A stretch of DNA of 64,000 nt from Solirubrobacteraceae bacterium. Its GTDB lineage: Bacteria > Actinomycetota > Thermoleophilia > Solirubrobacterales > Solirubrobacteraceae. Of the stretch, positions 48,665-56,561 are shown one piece after another; within the stretch, counting starts at the first letter, position 1; the number at the start of each line of letters is the position of its first letter. The notes under the pieces are model-generated. The model searched no databases, had not been told where the DNA came from, and saw only the letters and a list, made by a program, of their open reading frames with translations. The position numbers and the translations under genes are program-made. Location: positions 41,434 to 105,433 of the forward strand of contig JAEMQS010000004.1 in the NCBI GenBank assembly GCA_016463765.1, given 5' to 3'.

Positions 48665-49474
48665 ATGCGCAGCCAGGCGCTTGGCGCCCCCGAGTGCGCA
48701 CGATGGCCGTGGTGGTTCGCGCCCGTCGGCGTTGCAGCGGCGTTCGCCGTCACCGGACTGGTCAGCGCGGTCGTCCTCGGAGTCGTCAGCGCGGCCGGCG
48801 GTGACGGACTCAAGGACCCCACGGTCGCTTCCGCGCTGACGCTCCTCCAGAATGCCGCGTTCATCGGGGTCGCGTGCGCGCTGGCGGCGAGCGCAGGCAC
48901 GCTGAGCTTCCGCGCGCTTGGCCTTGTCCCGGTGCGGACTCCGGTGCTCGTCGGGTCGGCAGCCCTCGCGCTCACCGCGTTCTTGCTCTTTGCGTTGCTC
49001 TGGGCGCAGCTCACCGCCCTCCCCCGCGAGCAGGACACGCTCCGTACGCTCGGCGCCGAGAACGGGAGCGTCCGCCTGGTGCTCACCGCAGTCCTGGTGA
49101 TACTCATTGCGCCGGTCGCCGAGGAGATCCTGTTCCGCGGCCTGGCCTACCGGTCACTGCGCAACGCCATGCCAGCGTGGCTCGCCGCCGCGCTCGTCGG
49201 TGTGGGATTCGGCGCGATCCATTACAGCGGCCCGGACAGTGTCGGTGTGCTGGTGCCTCTTGCGGTCCTGGGTGCGATCTTCTGTCTGTTGTACGAATGG
49301 ACCGGTTCGCTCTGGACGCCGATAGCGCTGCATATCGCGAACAACGCGCTCGCCGTCGGTGCGACCAGCGAGCAGAACGCGGCGCCCGTAGTCGCGGTTC
49401 TGGCGGGCACGGCGGGAGTCGCGGCCGTGGTCCTGTGTGCAAGACAACCCTTCTCCGACATGTCCACCGCCTGA
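48665..49474 (+). CDS. CPBP-family intramembrane metalloprotease
   Basis: 269 residues from ATG 48665 with about eight hydrophobic segments. The three CPBP motifs are present: APVAEEILFRG (EExxxR), GVGFGAIHYS and LWTPIALHIANNA. Such proteins (CAAX protease/Abi type) cut within membranes or act as non-proteolytic immunity and scaffold proteins. It follows the M23 gene by one nucleotide, so it is likely translated with it. Confidence 0.85.
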   Translation: MRSQALGAPECARWPWWFAPVGVAAAFAVTGLVSAVVLGVVSAAGGDGLKDPTVASALTLLQNAAFIGVACALAASAGTLSFRALGLVPVRTPVLVGSAALALTAFLLFALLWAQLTALPREQDTLRTLGAENGSVRLVLTAVLVILIAPVAEEILFRGLAYRSLRNAMPAWLAAALVGVGFGAIHYSGPDSVGVLVPLAVLGAIFCLLYEWTGSLWTPIALHIANNALAVGATSEQNAAPVVAVLAGTAGVAAVVLCARQPFSDMSTA

Positions 49475-49499
49475 TGACCCACCGACAAGAGGACGCCTC

Positions 49500-49922
49500 A
49501 TGACCGCACTCCAGCGCGCCGCGCTGCTGATCGGCGCCGTTGTGGCACTCGCCGTCGCGTTCGTCGCGTTGCGCCCGGCCGATGACGAGCCCGGGACGAC
49601 TGCCGTTGTCACCACCACCGTTCCGTCTACCGCCACTCCGCGGACGGTCAGCACCGCCAGCGTCCCCAAGCCCAAACCCAAGCCTCCGCTGCTGACCTCA
49701 GCCAAGGTCACGGAACTCGAGGTCGAACAGGGCGACACCGTGCGCTTTCGGGCCCGCTCGGCCACCGACGACGAGGTCCACGTCCACGGCTACGACCAGT
49801 CGAGGGCGGCCCCGGCCGGCAAGACGATCGAGATGTCGTTCACCGCCACCCTGGAAGGCATCTTCGAGATCGAGTTCGAGAACGCTGGAGTCGAGATCGC
49901 CAAGCTGACGGTCACGCCATGA
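49500..49922 (+). CDS. Membrane-anchored cupredoxin-like protein
   Basis: 140 residues from ATG 49500 (ribosome site AAGAGGA). An N-terminal anchor (about 7-23) and a Thr/Pro/Lys linker precede a small beta sandwich: VTELEVEQGDTVRFRARS, DEVHVHGYD, GIFEIEFENAGVEIAKLTV. The HVHGYD segment places histidines where cupredoxins bind copper, but the usual C-x2-4-H loop is absent, so it may be a copper-carrying or a structural relative. It overlaps the FedB-like gene by ATGA. Confidence 0.72.
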   Translation: MTALQRAALLIGAVVALAVAFVALRPADDEPGTTAVVTTTVPSTATPRTVSTASVPKPKPKPPLLTSAKVTELEVEQGDTVRFRARSATDDEVHVHGYDQSRAAPAGKTIEMSFTATLEGIFEIEFENAGVEIAKLTVTP

Positions 49923-51328
49923 CGGCACTGCGGGTCACAGCGGCGGCGGTCGCTGCGAGTGCCGGCACGCTGCTGGTGGCCGCGCCGGCCGCTGCGCACG
50001 GGCTCGTCGGCAAGCAGGATCTGCCCCTGCCGCGCTGGCTCTTTGGCTGGGCCGCCGCGCTCGTGCTCGTGATCTCCTTCGTAGGACTCGCGGTGTTGTG
50101 GACGCGCCCCGTGCTGGAGGAAGCGGGCGAACGCCGCCTGTTCGGCATCCCTGCGCTGCTGGACCCACTTGCCGGGCTGGTGGGCGTCCTGTGCTTCGCA
50201 GGACTCGTCTACGCGGGATTCGCCGGCTCCGAGGTCGAGACGGCCAACATCGTTCCCACGACGGTGTTCGTGGTCTTCTGGGTCGGCGTGCCCGTGCTCT
50301 CCGTCCTGCTCGGTGACGTCTTCCGAGCCGTCAATCCCTGGCGTGCGGTCGGACGGGGGGCCGGGTGGGCCGTCAAGCGCGTCCTCGGTGAGATGCCGGA
50401 GCCGCTGCCGTACCCGGAGCGCCTGGGCCACTGGCCGGCCGCGGTGGGCATCTTCCTGTTTGCGGTTCTGGAGCTCGTGTACTCCGACGCGACGGTTCCC
50501 AGCCACCTCGCCGTGCTCATGCTCGTCTATGCCGCGACGCAGTGGATGGGGATGGGGATGTACGGCACCCGGGCATGGTCCGAGCGGGGCGACGCCTTCG
50601 GGCTGTACTTCGGCCTGTTCGCGACGCTGGCGCCGCTTCGGCTGACCCGCAGCGCCGTGTACGGTCGCGTGCCGCTGTCTGGCACCGCGCGGGTCATGCC
50701 GCTCGCGGGCACGATCGCCCTGCTCAGCGTCATGATCGGATCCACGAGCTTCGACGGGTTCTCCTCCACTCCGGTCTGGGGCACGATCGCGGAGTGGCTG
50801 CGCGTCGCGTTCCTTGACCTCGGCTTCACCCTGCGCAGCGCCGTCGAGGCGACGTTCCTGGTCGGCCTCATCGGCTCGACGCTCGTCATTGCGGGGCTGT
50901 TCCTGCTCGGCGCGCGCGGTGTGCGTACCGTCGACCCCGAGCGCCGGACCGTGGATCTCGCGCGAACCTTTGCCCCGAGCCTCATTCCGATCGCGCTGGC
51001 GTACGTGCTCGCGCACTACGTCGGCCTGCTCGTCTACCAGACGCAGGCCATGGGGTACCTGCTCAGCGACCCGCTCGGGAACGGGGCGAACCTGTTCGGG
51101 ACGGCGTCTCAGACCATCGACTACGGCTGGATCAGCGGTGAGGCCATCTGGTACGTCCAGGTCACCGTGCTCGTACTCGGGCATGCCGCGGGCCTCGCGC
51201 TCGCACACGACAAGGCGTTGGTGCTGTTCGGCTCTGGACGACGCGCGACGCGGTCGCAGTACTGGATGCTCGCCGTGATGATCGCCTTCACGAGTCTGGC
51301 GCTCTGGCTCTTGTCCAACTTCGACTGA
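49919..51328 (+). CDS. Fenitrothion-hydrolase (FedB)-like polytopic membrane protein 2
   Basis: 469 residues: signal peptide ending AAAHG and about ten membrane segments. Collinear with the protein at 20882-22303 (GDVFRAVNPW, TSFDGFSSTPVW, PIALAYVLAHYVGLLVYQTQ, SDPLGNGANLFGTA, GHAAGLALAHDKA). In this locus it is linked with a cupredoxin-like protein and a 47-residue membrane protein and is under module-2 operators. A copper-related membrane function fits both loci better than pesticide hydrolysis. Confidence 0.7.
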   Translation: MTALRVTAAAVAASAGTLLVAAPAAAHGLVGKQDLPLPRWLFGWAAALVLVISFVGLAVLWTRPVLEEAGERRLFGIPALLDPLAGLVGVLCFAGLVYAGFAGSEVETANIVPTTVFVVFWVGVPVLSVLLGDVFRAVNPWRAVGRGAGWAVKRVLGEMPEPLPYPERLGHWPAAVGIFLFAVLELVYSDATVPSHLAVLMLVYAATQWMGMGMYGTRAWSERGDAFGLYFGLFATLAPLRLTRSAVYGRVPLSGTARVMPLAGTIALLSVMIGSTSFDGFSSTPVWGTIAEWLRVAFLDLGFTLRSAVEATFLVGLIGSTLVIAGLFLLGARGVRTVDPERRTVDLARTFAPSLIPIALAYVLAHYVGLLVYQTQAMGYLLSDPLGNGANLFGTASQTIDYGWISGEAIWYVQVTVLVLGHAAGLALAHDKALVLFGSGRRATRSQYWMLAVMIAFTSLALWLLSNFD

Positions 51329-51338
51329 GGGAGACGGC

Positions 51339-51482
51339 GTGGTTCCTTACGCACACGCAGGCCATTGGGCGGTCAGCCTTATCTACTTCGCTCCGGTCGT
51401 CGTGATCATCGCGGCGATCGGCATCACGTCGTGGCGCGACGGTCGCGCCGAGGAGCGTGTGGACCCTTCGCAGGGCTCGTAG
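51339..51482 (+). CDS. Small membrane protein, 47 aa
   Basis: Starts at GTG 51339 with GAGGGAG upstream, 10 nt after the FedB-like stop. The start MVPYAHAGHW is followed by one membrane segment (about 11-33) and a short charged tail. The AHAGHW motif recalls the N-terminal copper-like HxxH motifs seen in its neighbour. Last gene of the M23-CPBP-cupredoxin-FedB operon; probably a small subunit of that membrane complex. Confidence 0.6.
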   Translation: MVPYAHAGHWAVSLIYFAPVVVIIAAIGITSWRDGRAEERVDPSQGS

Positions 51483-51496
51483 CCGGCCGGCGCCTG

Positions 51497-52188
51497 TCAG
51501 CCCGGCGCGAGGGTGGGCTCGTCGGGCAGCAGCCGCGGGACCAGGCGCACGTAGGCAACCATCCCGAGCACCTCGACCAGCGTCTGGGCGACGATCACCG
51601 CGCCGGTCACCGCGTACTCGTCACCGAGCGCAAGGGCGAGCGGCAGCACCACGAGCGAGTTCCGCGTCGCGCCGGTGAACAGCAGTGCTCGCGCAGCGGA
51701 GGCGTCGAACCCGACCGCGCGAGCGATGCTCCTCCCGACGATCGCCATGATCACGAGGAACGCGACGTAGATCGGGATCACGCCGACGACATCGCCGATG
51801 TCGTCGCGGACGCGCGGGATCTGGGAGGCGACGACCACCAGGAGCGTCAACGCCATCAGCGCGACGGGGAGGAGGTCGACCGCGCCCTTCACGCGAGCGC
51901 CTTGCGGCGACCGCTCGGCCCATGCCTCTGTCGCCCAGGCCAGGGCGAGCGGCAGCGCGATGAGCAGGAGGAACGCTTCAAGGAACGGCTCAGGTTCGAC
52001 GATGTCCGCGAGTTCGGGGCCCATGAAGAGCCACAGGTAGGCGGGCAGGAGCGCGAGCTGCGCGAGCATCAGCAGCGGGGCGGCCGCGAGGAGCCGCCGG
52101 TCGCTTCCTCCCGCCAGCCGCGTGAACACGATGACGTAGTCGATGCACGGCGTCAGCAGGACCATGAGCACGCCGAGCTCGACGGCGC
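51497..52188 (-). pseudogene. ACR3/bile-acid-symporter-type transporter, N-terminus missing
   Basis: The frame carries the last ~230 residues of a transporter of the arsenite ACR3/BASS group: VLMVLLTPCIDYVIVFTRLAGG, several membrane helices, and a late GATRNSLVVLPLALALG. The usual first ~100 residues (3 helices) are absent. At about 52190 the sequence switches to the VapC gene, in another frame, so a deletion seems to have joined the two. It is unlikely to transport anything. Confidence 0.72.
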
Positions 52189-52350
52189 GCGGACCTGGCC
52201 GAGCCGGCGCTCTTCGAGGTAGGCGATCTCTCCGAGATTGATCCAGCTCATGAACGCCTGCTCGTCTCCCACGAGCTGCAGGACCCGGGACGCGGAAGGC
52301 TCCTGTCTGACAACCGCGAGTGCCGCCCAGGAATCCAGAACGGCGATCAC
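52153..52350 (-). pseudogene. VapC-type PIN toxin, C-terminus lost
   Basis: 65 codons. The first ~50 residues are a PIN domain start: AVLDSWAALAVVRQE with the catalytic Asp, then SWINLGEIAYL with the Glu. After LGQV the frame runs into the transporter remnant and ends with a nonsense tail (SSSACSWSC). Later catalytic Asp residues are missing, so the RNase should be inactive. ATGA overlap with the intact antitoxin gene. Confidence 0.75.
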
Positions 52351-52574
52351 GTGCGGTCGCGCGCTCGCTCGCGAGCGCGAGCCTGCTCCAAGTCAGCGGT
52401 CGAGGCGCCGTCGGCCGCGATGCCGACCAGCGAGCCGAGGGCACGGCGGCGGCGGATGCGAACGGCGCCGTCGACGAGGTCGACGTCGACCTCGTCGCCG
52501 GGGGAGATGCCAAGGGATTCGCGGATGTGCTTCGGCACCACCACCTGCCCTTTGGGTCCCACGCGATACGACAC
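52347..52574 (-). CDS. vapB: VapB-type AbrB-family antitoxin
   Basis: 75 residues. SYRVGPKGQVVVPKHIRESL and GISPGDEVDVDLVDGAVRI form the swapped-hairpin AbrB/SpoVT domain; the Arg/Ala-rich C-terminus would bind the toxin. The gene appears intact although its VapC partner is truncated, so it may persist as an orphan antitoxin or autorepressor. Confidence 0.85.
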   Translation of the reverse strand: MSYRVGPKGQVVVPKHIRESLGISPGDEVDVDLVDGAVRIRRRRALGSLVGIAADGASTADLEQARARERARDRT

Positions 52575-52646
52575 CAGGCCAGTCTAACTAGCAGTCTGAC
52601 TCGCGGCAATGCCTGCACGTCGCGTGTCGCCGCTTACCATCGGCTC

Positions 52647-53630
52647 ATGGATCCGCGCGGCGACGAACAGACCAGCGGGCATGCCATGAAACCGATCCTG
52701 GAGTACGTGGAACCCGTCCCGCTCCCCGACCGGGACATGCGCCCGGGATCCTCGCTTCCGATCGGCTGGGCGCTGCTGCCCGACGCCCGCGCCGTCGCCA
52801 GGCTCGTCCGCGGTGAGCGGGACTTCGAGGTCGAGATCGAGGTGCACGAGTGCGGGCCGGACGGCTTCTGGGATCGCACGCGTCTCCAGCGTCTGCTGTG
52901 GGCGGGGGATCCGTTCGCGCGACCGGCGCGAGTCGACGGACAGCCGCGGGGTTCCTTCCGGGATCATGTCGCCCTGCCGCCGAGGGACTGGAAGCCCGGC
53001 GCCCTGCACGTCGAGGTCGGCCAGCTGGATCGCGCCGCAGTGCGCGTGGTGGTGGACACCGAGCATGGTGAGCACGCTGCTGTCGCCGATCCCGTCACCG
53101 GGATGTACGTCGTGATGCTCCGCCTGGGGGAGTCGACGAGCACGCACTCGACCGCGTATGACGCGGACGGCTCGGTGTCGGGCCGGGTGGGCGACGATCC
53201 GTGGAACTACTACGACGCGTCGGTCTCGGCGTACGTCGTCGAGCTCGAACTGGTGCCGGCCGACGAGTTCGACGAGCACGTCGATTTGTGGGCAAGCAGC
53301 GACGAGGAGCGTGGGCAGGTACGGGCGTCGTTTGATCGGGGCGAGACGGCGATGGTTCGCGCGCGCTCGCACGTCACGCTCGCATGGCCCGATGGGCGCA
53401 CCAAGGAGATCGGTGGTGCCGTCTCGGGTCCGACGCTCGTCGGCCTGTGTCCCCCGGTGCCGAGATCCCTGGCTGACGCATGCGCATATGCGGTGGAATT
53501 GGTGCTGGACGACGATGGCGGGTACCTCGACGAGCTGGGGGTGCGCGGCTCCTCGGACCCGATGCACACCCCGGCGTTGCGCCCGACTGACGAACTCCGC
53601 GAGACTCTCGGCGCTCTGGGCATCGAGTAG
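52647..53630 (+). CDS. Hypothetical protein, 327 aa
   Basis: Starts at ATG 52647; MKPILEYVEP at 52686 is an alternative. A soluble, acidic, beta-rich protein without signal peptide or membrane segment. Repeated strand-turn patterns (DFEVEIEVHECG, ALHVEVGQLD, AYVVELELVPADEF) suggest two or more beta domains. No catalytic motif recognised. It is monocistronic and read in the direction opposite to the VapB gene. Confidence 0.6.
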   Translation: MDPRGDEQTSGHAMKPILEYVEPVPLPDRDMRPGSSLPIGWALLPDARAVARLVRGERDFEVEIEVHECGPDGFWDRTRLQRLLWAGDPFARPARVDGQPRGSFRDHVALPPRDWKPGALHVEVGQLDRAAVRVVVDTEHGEHAAVADPVTGMYVVMLRLGESTSTHSTAYDADGSVSGRVGDDPWNYYDASVSAYVVELELVPADEFDEHVDLWASSDEERGQVRASFDRGETAMVRARSHVTLAWPDGRTKEIGGAVSGPTLVGLCPPVPRSLADACAYAVELVLDDDGGYLDELGVRGSSDPMHTPALRPTDELRETLGALGIE

Positions 53631-53678
53631 GACCGCCCGCCGTTGACACATCCTCACCCGCCCTGCAGGGTGGTGACC

Positions 53679-54557
53679 GTGGGATTCCAGCTCGGCCCGA
53701 AGTTCCTCCGTCGCGCCCCGAAGGGCTGGATCCCCGCCCGCGCGTTCCCCATCAAGCACTCGGCCTACGAGCACCACAACAACGACGCCGACGGCGGCGA
53801 GAGCGTCATCGAGACGAGCGCCGGGCTGACGGTCACCTGGCGCGTCGAGCTCGACGGCCACGCGCCGTACGAGTTCTCCGAGAAGCGCACCGCACCGACC
53901 TGGCTGCTGCAGGGCATCACGGGCGGCGGCAAGCGCTGGTACTCGCTGCGGATCCGGCCGCAGTACGGGCTGATGAAGGACGTCGGCGTTCCGGGCGTCG
54001 TCAACCCGGAGGACCCGCACGAACTGTGGGTCGACTGGGATCGCGCGTACGAGGAGCATGAGGTCGCCTGGGCGCGCGAGGCGCGGGTGCAGCGTGAGAA
54101 GGCCAAGCGCTCGGGGGCGTTCGATCACGCCATCGACCGCGTCGTCAACCCGTTTGCGGGCCGGCTCCGCCCTGAGGACGAAGGGCGTGTCGAGGAGGCG
54201 ATCGCCCAGGAGAAGGCCGCGTACGCCGAGGTCGAGGGGCAGTGGAAGTGGACACCGGCTGCCAAGCAGCAGGCCGAGTCGCTCGAGGTGACCATGCGCA
54301 TGGAGGAGCTCGGTCGCATCAAGAAGGAGGGGCGCAAGGTGCGCGCGACGGTCGTCGGTCGCGACGAGACCGGACGGACCTTCGGCAGCATCCCGGTGAT
54401 CGTGCTGACGTTCGCGCTCGACGAGGGCGGTGCGCCGCGGCAGGTGGTCTTCGAGCACGTGTTCGGCCCGCGGCACGCCAAGCGCTACCAGCTGGGCAAG
54501 CAGGTCGACGTGTGGGTCGACCCGCTCGACAGCGAGGCGATCTGCCCCGGCGACTGA
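53679..54557 (+). CDS. Hypothetical protein, 292 aa
   Basis: Start placed at GTG 53679 (reading VGFQLGPKFLRRAPKG); GTG 53673 and TTG 53643 are also in frame. The protein has a beta-rich N-terminal part (about 1-110, with Trp-rich TWLLQGITGGGKRWYS), a charged helical middle (about 120-230, possible coiled coil) and a C-terminal beta region (VRATVVGRDETGRTFGSIP, YQLGKQVDVWVDP) like the OB/SH3-type tail of DUF3592-like proteins. Not recognised further. Confidence 0.6.
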   Translation: MGFQLGPKFLRRAPKGWIPARAFPIKHSAYEHHNNDADGGESVIETSAGLTVTWRVELDGHAPYEFSEKRTAPTWLLQGITGGGKRWYSLRIRPQYGLMKDVGVPGVVNPEDPHELWVDWDRAYEEHEVAWAREARVQREKAKRSGAFDHAIDRVVNPFAGRLRPEDEGRVEEAIAQEKAAYAEVEGQWKWTPAAKQQAESLEVTMRMEELGRIKKEGRKVRATVVGRDETGRTFGSIPVIVLTFALDEGGAPRQVVFEHVFGPRHAKRYQLGKQVDVWVDPLDSEAICPGD

Positions 54558-54560
54558 CCG

Positions 54561-55439
54561 CTACGCCGCGGGGACCGCGTCGGCGAAGCGCGCGCGATGG
54601 TCGGCCACGAACGCCGCGAAGGTCCGCGGCGCGCGGCCGAGGATCCGCTGCACGTCGGGCGACACCGCGGCGGTGATGCCGCCCTCGCGGTACCGGGCCT
54701 GGATCTCGGTGTAGCCCGCGGCGAGCGCCTCCTGGAGCCCCGCGTCGATCATCGACCGGCGTGCCTCGGCCAGCGTGACCTCCTCCCAGCGGGCGTCGCG
54801 CGCCAGCGTGTACGCGTACGTCTCGGCGATCTCGGCGTAGGTGAGCGCGTCGGGTCCGGTCAGCACGTACGCGCGGTCCTCGTGGCCAGGCTCGGTCAGC
54901 ACCCGCGCGGCGACGGCCGCGATGTCGCGCGCGTGGATGAGGCTGATGCGACCGACGTCGGGGGCGAAGAACACGCCGTCTGCGGCGACCGACGCGGCCT
55001 GCCCGAGCTCGTTCTGCATGAACCAGTGGGGGCGCAGGTGGGTCCACGTCAGGCCGGAGCGCTCGATGTGCTCCTCGATCACGCGGTGCGCGCGCACGAT
55101 GCGGGCGTCCGTGGGCTCGTCGGCCGCGATGGACGAGAGCTTCACCACGTGACGGACGCCGGCCCGCGCGGCGGCGTCGACGATGCGGGTCTGGATGGTG
55201 ATCATGTCCTCGTCGCCTGCGGGGGAGAGGAGGAACAGGCGCTCGGCGCCGTCGAGCGCGCGGTCGAGGGCCTTGCTGTTGCCGTAGGTCCCGACGATGG
55301 GTTCGAGGCCACGGGCGCGCAGCTCGGCGGCGTGGCCGGGGTCGCGCACGAGGGCGCGGACGCCGGGGATGCCCGCGGATGCGAGGTCATCGACGAGGTG
55401 GGTGCCGATGGTGCCGGTGGCGCCGGTGAGGAGGATCAT
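54561..55439 (-). CDS. NmrA-like NAD(P)-binding protein
   Basis: 292 residues. The Rossmann signature is MILLTGATGTIGTHLV, followed by VRALVRDP, RLFLLSP, HVVKLSSIAADEP and LRPHWFMQN; the catalytic Tyr-x3-Lys of classical SDRs is absent, as in the atypical NmrA/HSCARG group that senses or reduces with NADPH. It is divergent from a MarR gene across two palindromes, so a role in electrophile or quinone stress is likely. Confidence 0.82.
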   Translation of the reverse strand: MILLTGATGTIGTHLVDDLASAGIPGVRALVRDPGHAAELRARGLEPIVGTYGNSKALDRALDGAERLFLLSPAGDEDMITIQTRIVDAAARAGVRHVVKLSSIAADEPTDARIVRAHRVIEEHIERSGLTWTHLRPHWFMQNELGQAASVAADGVFFAPDVGRISLIHARDIAAVAARVLTEPGHEDRAYVLTGPDALTYAEIAETYAYTLARDARWEEVTLAEARRSMIDAGLQEALAAGYTEIQARYREGGITAAVSPDVQRILGRAPRTFAAFVADHRARFADAVPAA

Positions 55440-55452
55440 GGTTCTTCCCTTC

Positions 55453-55470
55453 TCTCTCGCTCGCGAGAGA
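55453..55470. promoter_or_regulatory. MarR operator 1
   Basis: TCTCTCGC-TC-GCGAGAGA, a perfect 8-2-8 palindrome 13 nt from the NmrA-like ATG. Confidence 0.7.
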
Positions 55471-55497
55471 ACTAGTTTGACGCGAGGCTAGCATCTG

Positions 55498-55511
55498 TCT
55501 CGCTCGCGAGT
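55498..55511. promoter_or_regulatory. MarR operator 2
   Basis: CTCGC-TC-GCGAG (55499-55510) repeats the core of the first palindrome and ends 12 nt from the MarR start codon; two sites facing two genes fit autoregulation plus control of the NmrA-like gene. Confidence 0.65.
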
Positions 55512-55522
55512 AAGATGTCGTC

Positions 55523-56023
55523 GTGGCCGCAGACCCCGTCGATCGCATCGTCGAGCAGTGGGGAGCCGTTCGCCCCGATCTCGACACCCAGCCCATGGCG
55601 ATCATGGGGCGCGTCCATCGCCTGTCCCAGGACGTCGCCGGGCGGGTCGAGCAGCACTTCCGCGCCCACGGGATCTCCCGCGGCGACTACGACGTGCTCG
55701 CGTCGCTGCGTCGCGCCGGTGACCCGCCGGTGCTCACGCCCGCGCAGCTCGGAGGCGGGTTGTTGCTTTCGTCGGCCGGCGTCACCGGACGCATCGACCG
55801 CCTCGAGCGGGCCGGACTGGTCGAGCGCCGACCGCACCCCGACGACGGGCGCGGCGTCCTCGTCGCGCTCACGGCGCAGGGCCGCGAGCTGGTCGACCGC
55901 CTGGTCTCCGAAGACATGGAACGCCAGGCCGCATGGGTCGAGGCGCTGAGCGATCGCGAGCGGGCGACACTGACCCGCCTCCTGTCCAAGCTCGCCGCAG
56001 GGGTCGAACGCGACGATGCCTGA
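55523..56023 (+). CDS. MarR-family regulator
   Basis: 166 residues from GTG 55523. The winged helix is typical: ISRGDYDVLASLRRAG, TPAQLGGGLLLSSAGVTGRIDRLERAGLVER, with the wing RRPHPDDGRGVLVALT. N- and C-terminal helices form the dimer region. Divergent from the NmrA-like gene with two matching palindromes between; the tag gene overlaps its end by 8 nt. Confidence 0.88.
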   Translation: MAADPVDRIVEQWGAVRPDLDTQPMAIMGRVHRLSQDVAGRVEQHFRAHGISRGDYDVLASLRRAGDPPVLTPAQLGGGLLLSSAGVTGRIDRLERAGLVERRPHPDDGRGVLVALTAQGRELVDRLVSEDMERQAAWVEALSDRERATLTRLLSKLAAGVERDDA

Positions 56024-56561
56024 GCTCCACCGCTGCGCCTGGGCGACCGGCGACCCGCAGATGCAGGCCTACCACGACGAGGAGTGGGGCGTGCCCGAGT
56101 ACGACGCCCGCGCCCTCTGGGAGAAGCTCGTCCTCGACGGCTTCCAGGCGGGCCTCGCGTGGATCACGATCCTGCGCAAGCGCGACGCGTTCCGCGAGGC
56201 GTTCGACGGGTTCGACCCCGTCAAGGTCGCGGCGTACGGCGAGGGCGACATCGAGCGACTGCTGGGCAACGCCGGGATCGTCCGCTCACGCGCGAAGATC
56301 GAAGCCGCGATCGGCGGCGCGCGCATCTACCTGGAGATGGACGACTTCAGCGCGTACTGCTGGTCGTTCACCGACGGTCAGGTGCTGCGCGGCGACGGCG
56401 TCACCTTGCCCGCGAAGACCGAGCTGTCGGAGCGCTTCTCCAAGGACCTCAAGCGCCGCGGCTTCAAGTTCGTCGGCCCGACGATCGTCTACGCGTGGAT
56501 GCAGGCCGTCGGTATGGTCAACGACCACGCGGTGGACTGCTTCCGCCGCGACGCCGCATGA
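56016..56561 (+). CDS. tag: DNA-3-methyladenine glycosylase I
   Basis: 181 residues, the usual length. The Tag signature is present: HRCAWATGDPQMQAYHDEEWGVP near the N-terminus (zinc-binding Cys and His), ALWEKLVLDGFQAGLAWITIL, and the C-terminal FKFVGPTIVYAWMQAVGMVNDH with the second His pair. It removes 3-methyladenine from alkylated DNA. Cotranslated with MarR (8-nt overlap) and the hydrolase gene (ATGA). Confidence 0.93.
   Translation: MPELHRCAWATGDPQMQAYHDEEWGVPEYDARALWEKLVLDGFQAGLAWITILRKRDAFREAFDGFDPVKVAAYGEGDIERLLGNAGIVRSRAKIEAAIGGARIYLEMDDFSAYCWSFTDGQVLRGDGVTLPAKTELSERFSKDLKRRGFKFVGPTIVYAWMQAVGMVNDHAVDCFRRDAA

Noticed and set aside
50078..50090. GTAGGA in the second FedB-like gene
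   Set aside because: It is inside coding sequence and no TCCTAC half lies at the required distance.
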